From: Streptomyces lomondensis
GTDB taxonomy: Bacteria; Actinomycetota; Actinomycetes; Streptomycetales; Streptomycetaceae
Direction of reading: 5' to 3'
NCBI RefSeq assembly: GCF_014651035.1
Contig: NZ_BMWC01000002.1
Span: 186,001 to 250,000 of the forward strand
Length of the DNA stretch: 64,000 nucleotides
The position numbers and the translations under genes were made by a program. Below the pieces are notes generated by a model that saw only the letters and a program-made list of their open reading frames with translations, made no database searches and had not been told where the DNA came from. Below are positions 9,246-18,471 of the stretch, one piece after another (the stretch's first letter is position 1; every line of letters begins with the position of its first letter).

Positions 9246-9680
9246 TCAGGCGCCGGGCACTTCCCCCGCGTCGGCTCCAAGGTCTCCCAGGTGTGCGAGG
9301 GTCTGCCGCACGGCCGGGACGTCCTGGTCGAGCCAGTCCACGTCCCAGATCTCGCCGGGGCCGAGCCAGCGCAGGTCGTCGTGGTCCTCCAGGGCCTTGG
9401 GGGCCGGGGAGCCGGGCCGCAGCCGTGCGGTCCACACCTGGAGGACGTACGGGGGCTTCAGCGGCCACTCCCCCGGGACCCGCCCGCCGGCCTCGGCGTC
9501 GACGCCGAGCTCCTCGCGCAGTTCCCGCACGAGCGCCGCGTCGACGGCCTCGCCCGGCTCGACCTTGCCGCCGGGCAACTCCCAGCGCCCGGCCAGCTCG
9601 ACGGGCGCGCTGCGCCGGGCGGCCAGCAACCGCCCGCCGTCGACCAGCGCGGCACCCACGACGACGATCCGCTCACTCAT
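9246..9680 (-). CDS. Nudix hydrolase (MutT-like nucleoside triphosphate pyrophosphohydrolase)
   Basis: 144 residues with a complete Nudix box (GGKVEPGE ... RELREELG) that binds Mg2+ at the Glu cluster. The short length and the LLAARRSAPVELAGRWELPGG lead resemble MutT-type enzymes that sanitise oxidised dNTPs such as 8-oxo-dGTP; this substrate is inferred from similarity. ATG 9680 begins MSERIVVVGAAL, a typical first strand. Confidence 0.88.
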   Translation of the reverse strand: MSERIVVVGAALVDGGRLLAARRSAPVELAGRWELPGGKVEPGEAVDAALVRELREELGVDAEAGGRVPGEWPLKPPYVLQVWTARLRPGSPAPKALEDHDDLRWLGPGEIWDVDWLDQDVPAVRQTLAHLGDLGADAGEVPGA

Positions 9681-9776
9681 GCGGGGAGCCTACGGGAGCG
9701 CGGCCGGAGGACGGCTCCGTCCGCGGGTACACCGGCCCCGGGGCCCCACCCCCAGCTCCTCACGACGGTCGGACGG

Positions 9777-9974
9777 TCAGTCGTGCGCCGCCGCGGCCGG
9801 TCCGTTCTGGCCGAGCCGCTCGACCCAGTACAGCTGCTTGTGGCCGCGGCCGTCGAGACTGTCCGCGATCTTCTGGGCCTCGGCCCGGGTCGCGTACCGG
9901 CCCACTCGGTACCGGTTGCCGTTGTCGTCCTCGCGTATCACGAGCCAGGGCAGAGTGACCGTGCTGTCGTTCAT
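9777..9974 (-). CDS. SPOR-domain mini-protein
   Basis: A 65-residue cytoplasmic protein that is essentially one SPOR-like fold: PWLVIREDDNGNRYRVGRY followed by ATRAEAQKIADSL. SPOR domains bind denuded peptidoglycan in secreted proteins, but this one has no signal peptide, so its role is unknown. It is a conserved small protein in Streptomyces as far as I recall. ATG 9974 is preceded by GAGGGGCGC. Confidence 0.75.
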   Translation of the reverse strand: MNDSTVTLPWLVIREDDNGNRYRVGRYATRAEAQKIADSLDGRGHKQLYWVERLGQNGPAAAAHD

Positions 9975-10315
9975 CGCGCCCCTCCACTTCCCACCCGCGG
10001 CCTGTGCCGTGCCCCACCCGATAAGGAAACCGCAATGCGCATATGCCCGAGCCTACGCCTAACCTTCACGCAGCGAATACGGCTTTTCACAAAGAGGTAC
10101 GCAACCAGCCAGAACGCAGGGGGCGCACGACACAGAACGCGCCGTCCGCGCACCCCCGCGCATCCGGCCGCGGGCATACCGCAGACGCCACGGGCGACCT
10201 GCGGGGACGGCGACCGGCCACGGACCACGGACCGCCTCGGGGGGCGACGGTCCGCACCACGATCGTGTGAGCGGGGCGCGCGGGGGGCGCGCCGCGGGGC
10301 GGATGTGAGCGTTCG
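9975..10315. other. Intergenic stretch, no gene supported
   Basis: These 341 bases separate the SPOR mini-protein from the GntR gene on the same strand. The part near 10030-10100 is AT-richer (ATGCGCATATG and GAATACGGCTTTTCAC) and could hold the promoter of the downstream gene. A GC-only inverted stretch near 10275-10302 could be a weak terminator for the GntR gene. No open frame has convincing codon bias. Confidence 0.4.
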
Positions 10316-11068
10316 CTACTTGACCGGAAGGTGGTAGGCGACCCGGTACCGATCGGCCGGGATGACCACGTCGGCCGTCTCGACCGGGCGGCCGGAGGCG
10401 TAGAACGTGCGCTGGATAACCAGGACGACATGGCCCGGGACGCCGCCCAGGACGAGCAGTTCCTCGGCGAGGCCGGGGCGGGCGCCGACCTCCTCCGTGA
10501 CGTTGTCCACGATCACGTCGATGGCGCGCATGCGCTCGACGACGCCCATGCCGCCGAGCGGGCCCTCTTCGGGCAGCATCACGGGCGTCCGGCCCGTCAC
10601 GGCGAGCGGCTCCCAGGACGTGGAGAGCATCATCGGCTCGCCGCTCTCGCGGTAGAGGTACTTCGTGCACATCACCCGGTCGCCCGGGTCGATGCCCAGC
10701 CGCTCGGCGACCGCGACACTCGCCTCGGACTGCTCGCTGCTGGACTCCCAGGTCCCGCACCCCTCGCCGTCGGCCTGCTCCTGGCGGAACGGCGTGGCCC
10801 CGCCGGTCGGGCGGTAGCCGGAGCGGGAGATGCGCCGGGGCACGGGCCGCTCCCGCACATACGTCCCCGAGCCGGAGCGGCCCTCGACCAGGCCCTCCGC
10901 CATGAGCACCTTGCGGGCCTCCAGGGCGACGGTGTCCGAGACGCCGTACTCCTGGCGGATTCTGGCCTGGGAGGGGAGGCGGGTGTGCGGTGGCAGCTGA
11001 CCGTCGACGATCTTCTTGCGGAGATCACCCGCGACACGCAAGTACGCCGGCTGCTCACCGAATGTCAC
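10316..11068 (-). CDS. GntR/HutC-family transcriptional regulator with UTRA effector domain
   Basis: 250 residues. The N-terminal winged helix (about 8-72) shows the GntR signature (LRKKIVDGQLPPHTRLPSQA, then VSDTVALEARKVLMAEGLVEGRSGSGTYV), and the C-terminal UTRA domain (about 105-245) would bind a small effector. About 30 residues between the domains are Gly/Ser/Glu-rich. The target operon and ligand are not evident. Such regulators often control their own promoter, here in the 147-base gap upstream. Confidence 0.92.
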   Translation of the reverse strand: MTFGEQPAYLRVAGDLRKKIVDGQLPPHTRLPSQARIRQEYGVSDTVALEARKVLMAEGLVEGRSGSGTYVRERPVPRRISRSGYRPTGGATPFRQEQADGEGCGTWESSSEQSEASVAVAERLGIDPGDRVMCTKYLYRESGEPMMLSTSWEPLAVTGRTPVMLPEEGPLGGMGVVERMRAIDVIVDNVTEEVGARPGLAEELLVLGGVPGHVVLVIQRTFYASGRPVETADVVIPADRYRVAYHLPVK

Positions 11069-11215
11069 TGGCCGCTCCCATCAGGTTGTACAGACAGCGA
11101 CAGCGTGGCAACCGTAGGTTGTGCCGCGCAAGCAAAGGCCAGAGAATCACTCGATGTGATGACGTAGTGGCCCTGAGGGCTTTACGCAGGCACTTTCTCC
11201 CCGCTATAGCCGCCG

Positions 11216-12364
11216 TCACACCTCGGCTGCGGAGTCCCCGCTCCCGCTCTCCTCGTACGACGGCGGGGTGGTGGCGAGCCCGAGGGCCTTGCGCGCCGTG
11301 ACGGTCGCCGGGCCGTCCACGTACGTGTAGGCCTTGTCGTAGTGCGCGTAGTACGAGTCGGGGTCGTCGGCCCTGCTCGCCCGCGCCCACTCGTCCCGGG
11401 CGTCCTCCAGGTCCCCGACCAGGGCGGCGACCGGCTTTCGGGCTCCCGCGGGCCAGGAGTGCCGCCGCAGCGCCCCGATCTGCTCGCCGAGCACGTCGTG
11501 CACCTGGGTGGCCCAGGCCCGATGGCCGGCGAGGTCGTCCTCGGGGGTGTCCTCCGGCTCCTCGTACAGCGCCGCGTCGACGGCGTTGGCCGCCGACAGG
11601 AACGCCGCCTGGTCGGTGTCGAGCGTCGTGCGGTCGCCGCGCAGGGAGCCGGTGAGCTTGGCCTTCGCGTCGGTGTTGCCGAAGACGCAGCTGATCACGC
11701 GGTCGCCGTAGCGCCAGCTGTCCCGGGACGGCATGAGGTAGTACACGTCGACGTCGGCGGGCATCGCCCAGGTGTCCATCGCGTACTGGTCCTGGAGCGC
11801 GTAGCACCGCTCGTCGGCGATGTCGGTGATCTCGGCATCGCCCGGGAAGGCGCCGCCCGGCAGCGTGACGACCGCGAAGACCTCGCCGTCGTGCCTGCCC
11901 TCGCACGGCACCCTGTCGACGTCGTAGGTGTCGCCCTCCAGGCCGCCCGGCGCGTCGAAGCAGTCGCCCTTGCGCAGCACCAGGCTCTCGTTGCCCTGCG
12001 CGCCGTCCTTGAACTTCTCCCAGGCGTCGGACGCGGCGCCCGTGGCCAGGACCGCCGTCCACAGCACGATCCCGACGGTGGACAGCACCGACCCGGCGAT
12101 CGCCAGGCCCCGGCCGCTCTGGCCGGACCGCCTGATCTGCCGCAGCGCGATCAGGCCCAGGACGAGCCCCGCGGCGGGCAGGAAGCAGAGCACGCCGAGC
12201 ACGAGGGCGGCGACGGCGAGGGCGTTGACGGAGACCGGGGCGCCGTACGGGCGCCCGCCAGGGCCGTACGGCCCGTAACCCTGGGGCCCCTGGGGCCAGT
12301 TCGCCGACGGCGGGCCGTACGGGTCCGGGGGCTGCTGGTTCCCAGGGGGCGGGGGTATCGACAC
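11216..12364 (-). CDS. DUF4190 and septum-formation-domain membrane protein
   Basis: 382 residues. The first 45 are Pro/Gly/Tyr-rich and cytoplasmic; a DUF4190 two-helix membrane hairpin follows (about 47-110, NALAVAALVLGVLCFLPAAG and the second helix AIAGSVLSTVGIVLWTAVL); then comes an extracellular septum-formation domain (about 130-370) with paired cysteines (GDCFDAPG, VPCEGRHDGEVF, ERCYAL, ISCVF). The term septum formation is a family label; a direct role in division is not established. Divergent from the serpin gene. Confidence 0.88.
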   Translation of the reverse strand: MSIPPPPGNQQPPDPYGPPSANWPQGPQGYGPYGPGGRPYGAPVSVNALAVAALVLGVLCFLPAAGLVLGLIALRQIRRSGQSGRGLAIAGSVLSTVGIVLWTAVLATGAASDAWEKFKDGAQGNESLVLRKGDCFDAPGGLEGDTYDVDRVPCEGRHDGEVFAVVTLPGGAFPGDAEITDIADERCYALQDQYAMDTWAMPADVDVYYLMPSRDSWRYGDRVISCVFGNTDAKAKLTGSLRGDRTTLDTDQAAFLSAANAVDAALYEEPEDTPEDDLAGHRAWATQVHDVLGEQIGALRRHSWPAGARKPVAALVGDLEDARDEWARASRADDPDSYYAHYDKAYTYVDGPATVTARKALGLATTPPSYEESGSGDSAAEV

Positions 12365-12459
12365 GGGTACGGTGCTCCTGGCTGGGGCGGTGGGCGGGGG
12401 TGCGCGGGGGTCCGTCGTACGGCTGCGCGCATCGTAAGCGGCGGAGGGACGGGGGCGGA

Positions 12460-13677
12460 ATGCGGGCGGCGAACACGGCGATACGGGCGGTGAACGGCCT
12501 CACGGCACGCTGGGCGCCGGAGACCGGCGACGGCACGGTGTTCTCGGCGGCGGGGGTCTGGCCGCTGCTGGCTCTCCTCGCGGACGGTGCGGCGGGCGCG
12601 GCGCGCGAGGAGTTGTCCGAGGCGCTCGGGCTGCCGGCGGACCGGGCGGGGGCGGCGGGGCGGGAGGTGCTCGCGGTGCTGGCGGAAATCGACGGGCTGG
12701 CCTCCGCGCTGGGGCTGTGGACGGCACGGACGGTGGAACTGCGCCCGGAGTGGGCGGCGGGGCTGCCCGTGGCGGCGCACGGCGTGCTCACGGGGGATCC
12801 GCTGGCCGACGGGCGGGCGCTGGACGCGTGGGCCGCGCGGCGGACGGGCGGGGCCATCGGGCGAATGCCCGTCGAGCTCACGCCGCTCACGGAGTTGGTG
12901 CTGGCCAGTGCGCTGGAGCTGCGGACGGACTGGGAGGTGCCGTTCGAGGGGCACTTCGGCGGCTGGCTGGGCCGCCACGACCGGGCGGGGCTGGTGCGGG
13001 AGGTGCCGGACCTCGACGGCGTCGCGCTGGCGCGGACCGGCGCGGGAGCCGTCACGCTGGTGGTCGTGCGCGGAGTCACGGGAGTCGACGTCCATCTGCT
13101 GCTCGGCGCGCAGGGGATGGCGCCGGGTCAGGTGCTGGGCGCCGGGACGGACCTGCTGGCGGGCACGCTCGACGCGGTGCCCGGGAGCCGCCTCCCGGAG
13201 GGCGCCGTCGGTCCGGGCCTGTCCGTCTTCAAGCGGCGCACCCACACTCCCGAGCCGCCGTCCCTCACGCTGTTCACCGTGGAGTTCACGCTGCGGGCCG
13301 CGCACGACCTGCTGGCGTCGCGCGCGCTCTTCGGCCTGACCACGGCCGCCCGCCGCACCCGGGGTGCCGTTCCCTTCCCGGGCATGAGCCCCGCGCCGGT
13401 CGCCCTGCACTCCGCACGCCAGGACATGACGGCCACGTTCGGCGCGCAGGGCTTCAAGGCGACGGCGGTGACCACGCTGAGCGCGGTCTACCAGGGCAAG
13501 TCGCCGGAGGAGCCGCCGTACGAGACGACCAGGGCGATGGCGGTCTTCGACCGCCCCTTCGGGTTTCTCGCCGTTCACCGTGAGACGCGCCTCGTCCTCG
13601 CGGCGGGCTGGGTCACCGACCCGAAGCCCTTCCCGGAGGACGAGGACGCCTACGTGCTGGACACGTCAGGAGACTGA
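12460..13677 (+). CDS. Serpin-family protein
   Basis: A 405-residue serpin-fold protein: N-terminal helices (TVFSAAGVWPLLALLADGA), a strand region with LVLASALELRTDWEVPF (serpin NAxYFKxxW-like), the PSLTLFTVEF strand, and the C-terminal FDRPFGFLAVHRET signature (serpin FxxDRPFxFxI). No signal peptide is seen, so it may be cytoplasmic. The reactive-centre region (about 355-375) lacks a classical hinge of small residues, so protease inhibition is uncertain. ATG 12460 follows GGAGGGACGGG. It faces the subtilase gene convergently with 19 bases between them. Confidence 0.85.
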   Translation: MRAANTAIRAVNGLTARWAPETGDGTVFSAAGVWPLLALLADGAAGAAREELSEALGLPADRAGAAGREVLAVLAEIDGLASALGLWTARTVELRPEWAAGLPVAAHGVLTGDPLADGRALDAWAARRTGGAIGRMPVELTPLTELVLASALELRTDWEVPFEGHFGGWLGRHDRAGLVREVPDLDGVALARTGAGAVTLVVVRGVTGVDVHLLLGAQGMAPGQVLGAGTDLLAGTLDAVPGSRLPEGAVGPGLSVFKRRTHTPEPPSLTLFTVEFTLRAAHDLLASRALFGLTTAARRTRGAVPFPGMSPAPVALHSARQDMTATFGAQGFKATAVTTLSAVYQGKSPEEPPYETTRAMAVFDRPFGFLAVHRETRLVLAAGWVTDPKPFPEDEDAYVLDTSGD

Positions 13678-13696
13678 CGGTCGGTCAGGGGCCAGG

Positions 13697-15274
13697 TCAG
13701 AACTGGAGCGCCCAGGCGTCGATCCGCCCGGTGTCGTAGCGGGCGTTGTCGCTCACGCGCAGCTTCCATGTGCCGTTCGCCGCCTCCGAGGAGGCGTTCA
13801 CGGAGTACGTGGTGTCGATGTTGTCCGCGCTGCCCCCGGTGCCGTACGCCTTCAGCGTGTACGCCGTACCGTCGGGGGCGATCAGCTGGACCTGGAGGTC
13901 GCCGATGTAGGTGTGGACGATGTGGACCTCGACGCCCAGGGTCGAGGGCGCGTTGCCGGAGACGCCGGAGACCGTCACCGGGGACTCGGCGGTGGCGTTG
14001 TCGGCGATGGCCTGGTCGGCGGTGTTCTCGAAGCGCGGGCCGGGCGGGGTGGTGGTACCGCCGCCGACGTTCAGGAGGCGGTTGGGCGAGCCGGTGCCGG
14101 GGCTGGTGACGACGCCGGTGGTGGCGGCGGCCGTCAGCGCGGCGGAGACCTGCGCCGGGGTGGCCGCGGGGTTGTCGGCCAGGTGCAGGGCGGCGGCTCC
14201 GGCGACGTGCGGGCTCGCCATCGACGTACCGGAGATGGTGTTGGTCGCCGAGTCGCTCGTGCTCCAGGCCGAGGTGATGGACGAGCCGGGCGCGAACACG
14301 TCCAGGACCGAACCGTAGTTTGAGTAGCTCGCCTTGGCGTCGCTCGACGTCGTGGCGCCGACCGTGACGGCCTCGGTGACGCGGGCCGGGGACCGGGTGG
14401 AGGCGTTGGTGGTCTCGTTGCCGGCCGCGACGACGAAAGTGACGCCGGAGGTGATGGCGTTGCGCACGGCCGTGTCGATGGCCGTGTCACCGGGCCCGCC
14501 GAGGGACATGTTGGCGACGGCCGGCTTGGCGGCGTTCCGGGCGACCCAGTCGATGCCGGCGACGACCTGGGCGGTGGTGCCCTGGCCGGAGTTGTTGAGC
14601 ACGCGGACGCCGACGACCTTGGCCTTCTTGGCGACGCCGTAGGCGCTCCCGGCGACGGTGCCGGCGACGTGCGTGCCGTGGCCGTGGCCGTCCTGGGCGG
14701 TGTTGTCGTTGTCGACGGCGTCGTAGCCGTAGGAGGCGCGGCCGCCGAAGTCGCTGTGCGTGATGCGGACGCCGGTGTCGATGACGTACGCGGTGACGCC
14801 CTCACCCGCCTTGTCCGGATAGGTGTACGAGCTGTTCAGCGGCAGGTTCTTCTGGTCGATGCGGTCCAGGCCCCAGGACGGCGGGCTGGGCTGCGTCGCG
14901 GTGATGGAGAACGTCCGGTTCTGGACGACGGACGCGACGGCCGGGTCGGCGGCGAGACGTTTCGCCTCGGCCTCGGAGGCCTCGACCTCGTAGCCGTTCA
15001 GGGCCTTGGTGTACGTCCGCTCGATGTCGGCGCCGTACTTGTGCGCGAGGGCACGGCCCTCGGCGGAACCCGCCTTCTCGGTCTTCAGGGTGACGACGTA
15101 GCTGCCGGCGACGGCGTTCGCGGCGCCCTGGTACTGGATGCGCCCTTCGGCGGCCGGGGCCGCGCCGGCGGGGAGGGCGGAGACGAGGCTCGCGACGAGC
15201 GCCGCGGTGGCCGTCGCGCCGAGCGCGGCCAGTCTTCGCCGGGTCGGTCTCTGGGGAGTACGCATCACTGCCAT
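13697..15274 (-). CDS. Secreted S8 subtilisin-family protease with C-terminal P-domain
   Basis: About 525 residues: signal peptide (1-40, ending ALPAGA), I9 inhibitor propeptide (about 55-115), subtilase domain (about 135-390) with the triad in AYVIDTGV (Asp), DGHGHGTHVAG (His) and GTSMASPHVAG (Ser), and a proprotein-convertase P-domain (about 400-525). It is an extracellular protease that matures by removal of its propeptide. ATG 15274 has the ribosome site GAGGAGGACC ten bases upstream; other ATGs lie at 15292 and 15265. The neighbouring serpin gene suggests a possible protease-inhibitor pairing, though one appears cytoplasmic and the other secreted. Confidence 0.95.
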   Translation of the reverse strand: MAVMRTPQRPTRRRLAALGATATAALVASLVSALPAGAAPAAEGRIQYQGAANAVAGSYVVTLKTEKAGSAEGRALAHKYGADIERTYTKALNGYEVEASEAEAKRLAADPAVASVVQNRTFSITATQPSPPSWGLDRIDQKNLPLNSSYTYPDKAGEGVTAYVIDTGVRITHSDFGGRASYGYDAVDNDNTAQDGHGHGTHVAGTVAGSAYGVAKKAKVVGVRVLNNSGQGTTAQVVAGIDWVARNAAKPAVANMSLGGPGDTAIDTAVRNAITSGVTFVVAAGNETTNASTRSPARVTEAVTVGATTSSDAKASYSNYGSVLDVFAPGSSITSAWSTSDSATNTISGTSMASPHVAGAAALHLADNPAATPAQVSAALTAAATTGVVTSPGTGSPNRLLNVGGGTTTPPGPRFENTADQAIADNATAESPVTVSGVSGNAPSTLGVEVHIVHTYIGDLQVQLIAPDGTAYTLKAYGTGGSADNIDTTYSVNASSEAANGTWKLRVSDNARYDTGRIDAWALQF

Positions 15275-15448
15275 CTGAGGGGTCCTCCTCAATCGGTGGT
15301 GCGCTGTGGGGTGTGGTGCACGCCCGTCGAAGCCACCCGTGGAGTCATGGTCATGTCAACCTTGGGTGACTCCTGTGCGTCAGCCGAAAGATTGAGGCCT
15401 CCACAGGAATTGCACAAGGGCCCTGCACGCACGGGCCGGGGCAACACA

Positions 15449-15481
15449 GGGGGGCGAGGGACGCCACGTCCCTCGCCCCCC
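15449..15481 (-). terminator. Strong hairpin terminator after the VOC gene
   Basis: A perfect 14-bp inverted repeat (arm GGGGGGCGAGGGAC, loop of five bases) lies 16 bases beyond the stop of the VOC gene on the minus strand. Streptomyces terminators often lack a U-tract, as here. Confidence 0.8.
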
Positions 15482-15496
15482 GGTCGCCCCGGATGC

Positions 15497-15835
15497 CTAC
15501 TCGTTGACCGTCTGGAAGATGCTGAACTCGACCCCCTGGTCATCGACGCAGTTGGCGAACACTCCAGCGGGGATGGTCACCGGCTCCCCCGCCGTGCCGC
15601 CGAGTTCACGGACGCGCTCAATGGCCGCGTTCACGTCGTCGACGCTGAAGTAGACGCGCGGGAACTGCGACGTGTCCCCGTGCGAGGTGCCGCCCATCGG
15701 GTTCGGGCCGTGAATCATCGAGTAGCCCGGGAAGTTCCCCTCCTTGAACTCCCACCCGAACAGCGACTGCCAGAACTTCGCCGTCGCCTCGGCGTCCTTT
15801 CCAGGCAGGTCGAAGAAGACGATGTCTCCACTCAT
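15497..15835 (-). CDS. VOC-family (glyoxalase/bleomycin-resistance fold) protein
   Basis: 112 residues with the beta-alpha-beta-beta-beta VOC repeat twice: FFDLPGKDAEATAKFWQSLFGWEF, then RVYFSVDDVNAAIERVRELGG and a closing GVEFSIF strand. Members bind metals and catalyse isomerisation or oxygenation, or sequester drugs; the role here is open. ATG 15835 follows GAGGAGAGCGCC; a longer frame to 15865 has no such site. It borders the polyketide cluster and may be part of it or the last core gene. Confidence 0.85.
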   Translation of the reverse strand: MSGDIVFFDLPGKDAEATAKFWQSLFGWEFKEGNFPGYSMIHGPNPMGGTSHGDTSQFPRVYFSVDDVNAAIERVRELGGTAGEPVTIPAGVFANCVDDQGVEFSIFQTVNE

Positions 15836-16446
15836 GGCGCTCTCCTCATACGTGGTGATGTGCACTGATATGGATCGGCCGACGGTTGCGTCACTTCACA
15901 ACGGGGCCTCGACCTGGCGCGGTCGGCTTCGACGGCCGGCACGAATCGGGCCACCGTCGTCGGGAAGTCCTCGGGAACGTCGATGGCGCACGCCCGCAAT
16001 GCGGCAACGCGACCGGACGGGCGTCCGACATCACGCGCATCGGAACAGCGACTCGCCCCGGCCCGGCCGGCGTGGAACCTCGGCCCCGGGGGCGCGGGTG
16101 CTCGACATCGAACAATATCCTCATATATGCTGACGGTCGCTGGCTTCCACTATCCATACTGTAGTTGATCAGGCGTCTTGTCAATCAGGACTATAGACGA
16201 TTAGCGGCCATGCCAGAGGACCACGTGAGCTGTTCGCGGGGGTTACGACTCTGACAAGTGCCGACGCATACTGAGGGAGTCGGGATCAAGCCGGTCATGG
16301 CCAGTCGCGGCACCGCGGCCCGGACGACCCAAGACCAAGCGAGGGACGCAACGGGCTCGTCAAAGCAGGTAGACGCTACGCTCGTTCCGGTGGCTGAAAG
16401 TCGCGGCCTACCACAATCAAGCAACTGAGCGTAGACAGAGCTGACG
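15836..16446. other. Divergent regulatory gap between VOC and marR genes
   Basis: These 611 bases hold no convincing gene. The stretch near 16090-16200 is AT-richer than its surroundings and contains a promoter-like element on the minus strand (given separately). CATACTGA occurs at 16267-16274 upstream of the marR gene; the same 8-mer occurs in the P450 promoter of the cluster. Confidence 0.5.
16156..16184 (-). promoter_or_regulatory. Promoter-like element TTGACA-N17-CAGTAT
   Basis: On the minus strand a consensus -35 TTGACA (16184-16179) is followed after 17 bases by CAGTAT. It would read toward the VOC gene with a leader of about 300 bases. The 7-mer ATTGACA is shared with the two promoters at 32.8 and 33.1 kb. 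Activity is inferred from sequence only. Confidence 0.4.
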
Positions 16447-16944
16447 ATGGGTGACATGAACCGACCGGACACCAACCCCGACGGATCTCCGACCTTGCCT
16501 CCGAACTTCGCGAAATCCATCGGATTTCTGCTGAACAAGGCCGGGCAGCTGCTCACGGCGCAGTTCGAGAGCGAGCTCGCTCCGTACGGCCTCAGCGCGC
16601 GGAACTGGGGAGTCCTCCGGTTCATCGACGTCAACGGCAACCAGTCGCAGCAGTCCATCGGTGAGCAGTTGCGTATCGACCGGTCGACGATGGTGAACCT
16701 GGTCGACGAGCTGGAGCGGATGGGCTACGTCGTCAGGCTGCGCGACCCGCACGACCGCCGGCGCTACGCCGTGACGCTGACCGAGTACGGGCGGCGCCAG
16801 CTCCGCAGTGGCCTCGACTCGGTGGAGGACAAGGTGACGGACCGGTTCCTCGAACGCATCAGCGAACAGGACCGCGAGCGCTTGGTCTCGATCTTGATCT
16901 CATTGGTCGCACCTGACGGCATCACGCCGCCGGGCGCCGGCTGA
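16447..16944 (+). CDS. MarR-family transcriptional regulator
   Basis: 165 residues with a central winged helix (about 45-120): QSQQSIGEQLRIDRSTMVNLVDELER is the recognition helix and RDPHDRRRYAVTLTEYGRR the wing. MarR proteins are usually ligand-released repressors that sense aromatic compounds. It is the only transcription factor clearly associated with the polyketide cluster, so it is the first candidate for its cluster-specific regulator. A start at 16456 (second Met) is also possible. Confidence 0.93.
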   Translation: MGDMNRPDTNPDGSPTLPPNFAKSIGFLLNKAGQLLTAQFESELAPYGLSARNWGVLRFIDVNGNQSQQSIGEQLRIDRSTMVNLVDELERMGYVVRLRDPHDRRRYAVTLTEYGRRQLRSGLDSVEDKVTDRFLERISEQDRERLVSILISLVAPDGITPPGAG

Positions 16945-17139
16945 CGGACCGATCCGCGTCGGCACGCCCGACGCGGGCTCAGCCACCGGCGCCCGGGGTT
17001 GCGGCGAGCCAGTCAGGCAGGCCGCCGGCGCGGGAAAGCCCCGCCCATCGCACCGCCTCAAGCATCGACGGCGAGCGCAGCGATGTCGGTCCGCCGGGAC
17101 ACTTCGGACGGCGATGCGCGCACGGTGACGCACAGCGTG

Positions 17140-18471
17140 TCATCGCCTCGTCTCAGGCGGCTTCGGGCCCACGGGCCGGGCGAGCTTGGTGTGCTTCGGC
17201 TCCCCCATCCACTCCTCGGCCAGCTCGCGCAGATCCGCGTCGATCATCTGGCTCGGATAGGCCCAGCGCAGCAGCGGTGCGGTCATGGCCGTGGTGACGA
17301 GGGCCATGACCACCATCAGCGAGTACAGGTCCGTGTCGAGCAGCCCCAGTTGCAGGCCGATGCCAAGGATGATCAGTTCGGTGAGGCCGCGGGTGTTCAT
17401 GAGGATGCCCAGCGTCGTGGCCGATCGCCCGGACTGGCCGGCGACCCGTGCTCCGAGATAGGCGCCGCCGAACTTGCCGCCGATCGCCACGAGAAGGATC
17501 AGCCCCAGCTCGCCGAGTCCGTCGCCGCCCACCGTGGACAGGTCCACCTTCAGCCCTGCCACGGCGAAATACGCCGGCAGCAGCATCCAGGTGATCGTCG
17601 CAAACCGGTCCCTGATCGCCGCGCGCAGCCTCTCCGTGCCACGCCGTGGCACGATCGCGCCGGCGAGGAACGCACCGAAGATGAAGTGCAGTCCCAACCA
17701 CTCACTCAGCGCGCCGGAGACAAGCAGCAGCACCGTCAGCGCACCGAGCGCCCTGGTTCCGTTCCCGTGCTCCCCAGCCCCACGTTCGAGGTCTCCTCGG
17801 GCCCGCGCCGACGCGGCCAGGAGCCTGCCGAGCAACGGCCGTACCACCGCCACCATGGCCAGGGCGTACGGCACGACCAGCAGGACCTGCCAGGAGTTCT
17901 GGCTCCCGGTGAAGGTGAGCACGGCGGCGAGCAGGAGCCAGGCGGCGACGTCCCCGACGGCCGCACTCGCCATAGCCAGCGCGCCGATCCTGGTGTGCTG
18001 GATACCCCGGTCGGTGAGGATGCGGGCCAGTACCGGGAACGCGGTGATGGACATGGCCGCGCCGATGAACAGCAGGAAGCCGAGCCGGTGTCCGACCGGG
18101 TGGTCATTCCACAGGTGCAGCGCGAGCAGGACACCGAGTCCGAACGCGCAGACGATCGACCCGATGGACACCCCGGCCGTGGCACGCCCGTTCCCGCGCA
18201 GGAGCCGGTAGTCGAGTTCGAGGCCGACGAGGAACATGAAGAGCGCGACTCCGAGGTTGCCGAGCGTGGTGAGCATCGGCCGGATGTCCAGAGGTAAGAG
18301 CGTTTCGGACAGGGCGCCGTGGAACAGGGTCGGACCGAGCAGGATGCCGGCGAGGATCTCGCCGATGACCGCCGGCTGACCGCACCACCGCGCGAGGCGC
18401 CCGAGCACATGCGCGAGCGCGAGTATCGACGCCAAACCGACCATGATCATGGCTGTTTGGTGGGTGGTCAT
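17140..18471 (-). CDS. Cation:proton antiporter (CPA2 family)
   Basis: 443 residues and about 12-13 transmembrane helices of the Na+/H+ or K+/H+ exchanger domain (VIGEILAGILLGPTLF near residue 40; ILMNTRGLTELIILGIG near 365). Antiporters of this type often sit beside polyketide clusters and may serve pH/ion homeostasis or self-protection. ATG 18471 follows AAGGAGTG. Codon 59 is TTA (18295-18297), which suggests bldA-dependent translation. The C-terminal tail is basic and proline-rich. Confidence 0.92.
   Translation of the reverse strand: MTTHQTAMIMVGLASILALAHVLGRLARWCGQPAVIGEILAGILLGPTLFHGALSETLLPLDIRPMLTTLGNLGVALFMFLVGLELDYRLLRGNGRATAGVSIGSIVCAFGLGVLLALHLWNDHPVGHRLGFLLFIGAAMSITAFPVLARILTDRGIQHTRIGALAMASAAVGDVAAWLLLAAVLTFTGSQNSWQVLLVVPYALAMVAVVRPLLGRLLAASARARGDLERGAGEHGNGTRALGALTVLLLVSGALSEWLGLHFIFGAFLAGAIVPRRGTERLRAAIRDRFATITWMLLPAYFAVAGLKVDLSTVGGDGLGELGLILLVAIGGKFGGAYLGARVAGQSGRSATTLGILMNTRGLTELIILGIGLQLGLLDTDLYSLMVVMALVTTAMTAPLLRWAYPSQMIDADLRELAEEWMGEPKHTKLARPVGPKPPETRR

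Noticed and set aside
15891-16184. A 97-codon minus-strand frame between the VOC and marR genes
   Set aside because: No ribosome site, Pro/Arg-rich translation and it covers the promoter-like element.
16191-16658. A 155-codon minus-strand frame opposite marR
   Set aside because: It overlaps the start of a clear MarR protein and has no recognisable domain.
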